64,000 bases of DNA from Cladopsammia gracilis (Eukaryota > Cnidaria > Anthozoa > Scleractinia > Dendrophylliidae): positions 848,501 through 912,500 of the forward strand of contig JAJGOT010000136.1 of assembly GCA_022457155.1 (NCBI GenBank), in the 5' to 3' direction. The notes under the pieces were generated by a model. It was not told where the DNA came from and made no database searches. It saw nothing but the letters and a program-made list of their open reading frames with translations. Below, piece by piece: positions 63,377 to 64,000 of this stretch (position 1 is its first letter; each line of letters starts with the position of its first letter). Made by a program: the position numbers and the translations under genes.

Positions 63377-64000
63377 TTACTTTAAGTAATAGCTATTTTT
63401 TTTGTTTATATTTCACTTGTGATGAATAACGCAGCTATGAAGAATCAAAGTTACAAAGATTACACTGAAAATGTTAACAAGGCTTAAACGCTTTTTACAG
63501 TACTGAAATGTACACGTTTCCATTTTAGTGCTTATGGTCCCAAACTCACAGTAAATATGTATGTTTATTGCAGACCTCCTCCCCCCCCCCCCCCTCCCCC
63601 TTTCCTTTCCTGACCCTCCCTCCCCCCCCCCCCCCCCCCCCCTCCCCAGTGGCCAAATTGCAGCCAACAATCATGCCTAAGTATTAGGGAACCCAATGGG
63701 AAAAGCGAAGTAAAATACTCTGAAGCGAGAATTTCGTTTATAACAGTCTATTTATGACATTCTTAGATGTTTATTAATTAAAGGAGAATATTTGAAAGTA
63801 GACACAGCTAGTTTGATTGGTTATAATGCTTTGGCTCAATCAGTTTCAACAGCAGAGGGTTTTAGGGAAGAGAATCTTATCTCCCGAATTTCCAAACGTA
63901 ACCATGGTAACTGCACAGCCTTTCCTTAACTGCTAGCTGACTTCATCTCTCAAAACAACATTTTAATCCCCCTGGAAACATGTCAACTTTTCCATGTTGC
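63377..64000. other. No gene seen; poly-C tracts at 63575-63645
   Basis: Two C-rich tracts interrupted by T lie at about 63575-63601 and 63617-63645, probably the end of another C/G-ended element. No coding exon. Confidence 0.5.

Overview
The window looks like nuclear DNA of an anthozoan cnidarian, most likely a stony coral. This is an inference from several things: AT-rich intron-bearing DNA, one well conserved metazoan transcription-factor gene interrupted by introns, dense miniature inverted-repeat elements, BEL/Pao, LINE and Penelope-like relics, and tyrosine-recombinase and SGNH fragments of kinds common in cnidarian genomes. No bacterial gene organisation, rRNA or CRISPR array is visible. 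Most open frames in the window are chance frames through repeats and homopolymers. Layout: 1-7 kb holds no gene. It has a hexamer-bearing MITE, an inverted repeat whose two arms each encode a hammerhead-type ribozyme fold, and a 1.2-kb foldback element. 7-8.1 kb has repeated short hairpins. 8.2-11.8 kb has decayed minus-strand relics: a tyrosine recombinase, a LINE 3' end and an SGNH-hydrolase-like domain. 12.0-20.6 kb is one decayed BEL/Pao retrotransposon with both LTRs, a CAAT target duplication and three younger insertions. 20.6-22.3 kb is empty apart from repeats. 22.7-29.3 kb carries the 3' four coding exons of a PRDM14-type gene (minus strand): the PR domain on two exons and seven zinc fingers on one. 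Its introns contain a 35-bp C-rich minisatellite, a 21-bp minisatellite, several MITEs and an antisense LINE scrap. 30-44 kb is a gene desert with scattered foldback elements and a 196-bp triplication. 44-50 kb is repeats, including a (TAA)n-rich cluster. 50.6-61 kb holds two minus-strand paralogous genes for small cysteine-free secreted peptides. Each has a non-coding first exon inside a duplicated upstream block of about 1.3 kb (51.2-52.5 and 60.5-61.8 kb). A Penelope GIY-YIG fragment with a second hammerhead-like motif lies between them. 62-64 kb is inverted-repeat elements only. How the parts relate: the only clearly conserved gene is the PRDM14-like regulator, a DNA-binding developmental factor. 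The peptide pair is a local tandem duplication with conserved architecture (signal peptide, shared R-x-G-R-[DN]-M motif, same intron phase, basic C-terminus) and no recognised family, so it is the best candidate for something undescribed. A second recurring theme is a TTAA-flanked element whose interior is an expandable array of roughly 85-105-bp units. It occurs on both strands across the window and flanks or interrupts both genes. All coordinates come from reading by eye; boundaries of repeats are accurate to a few bases where a target duplication is quoted and otherwise approximate.
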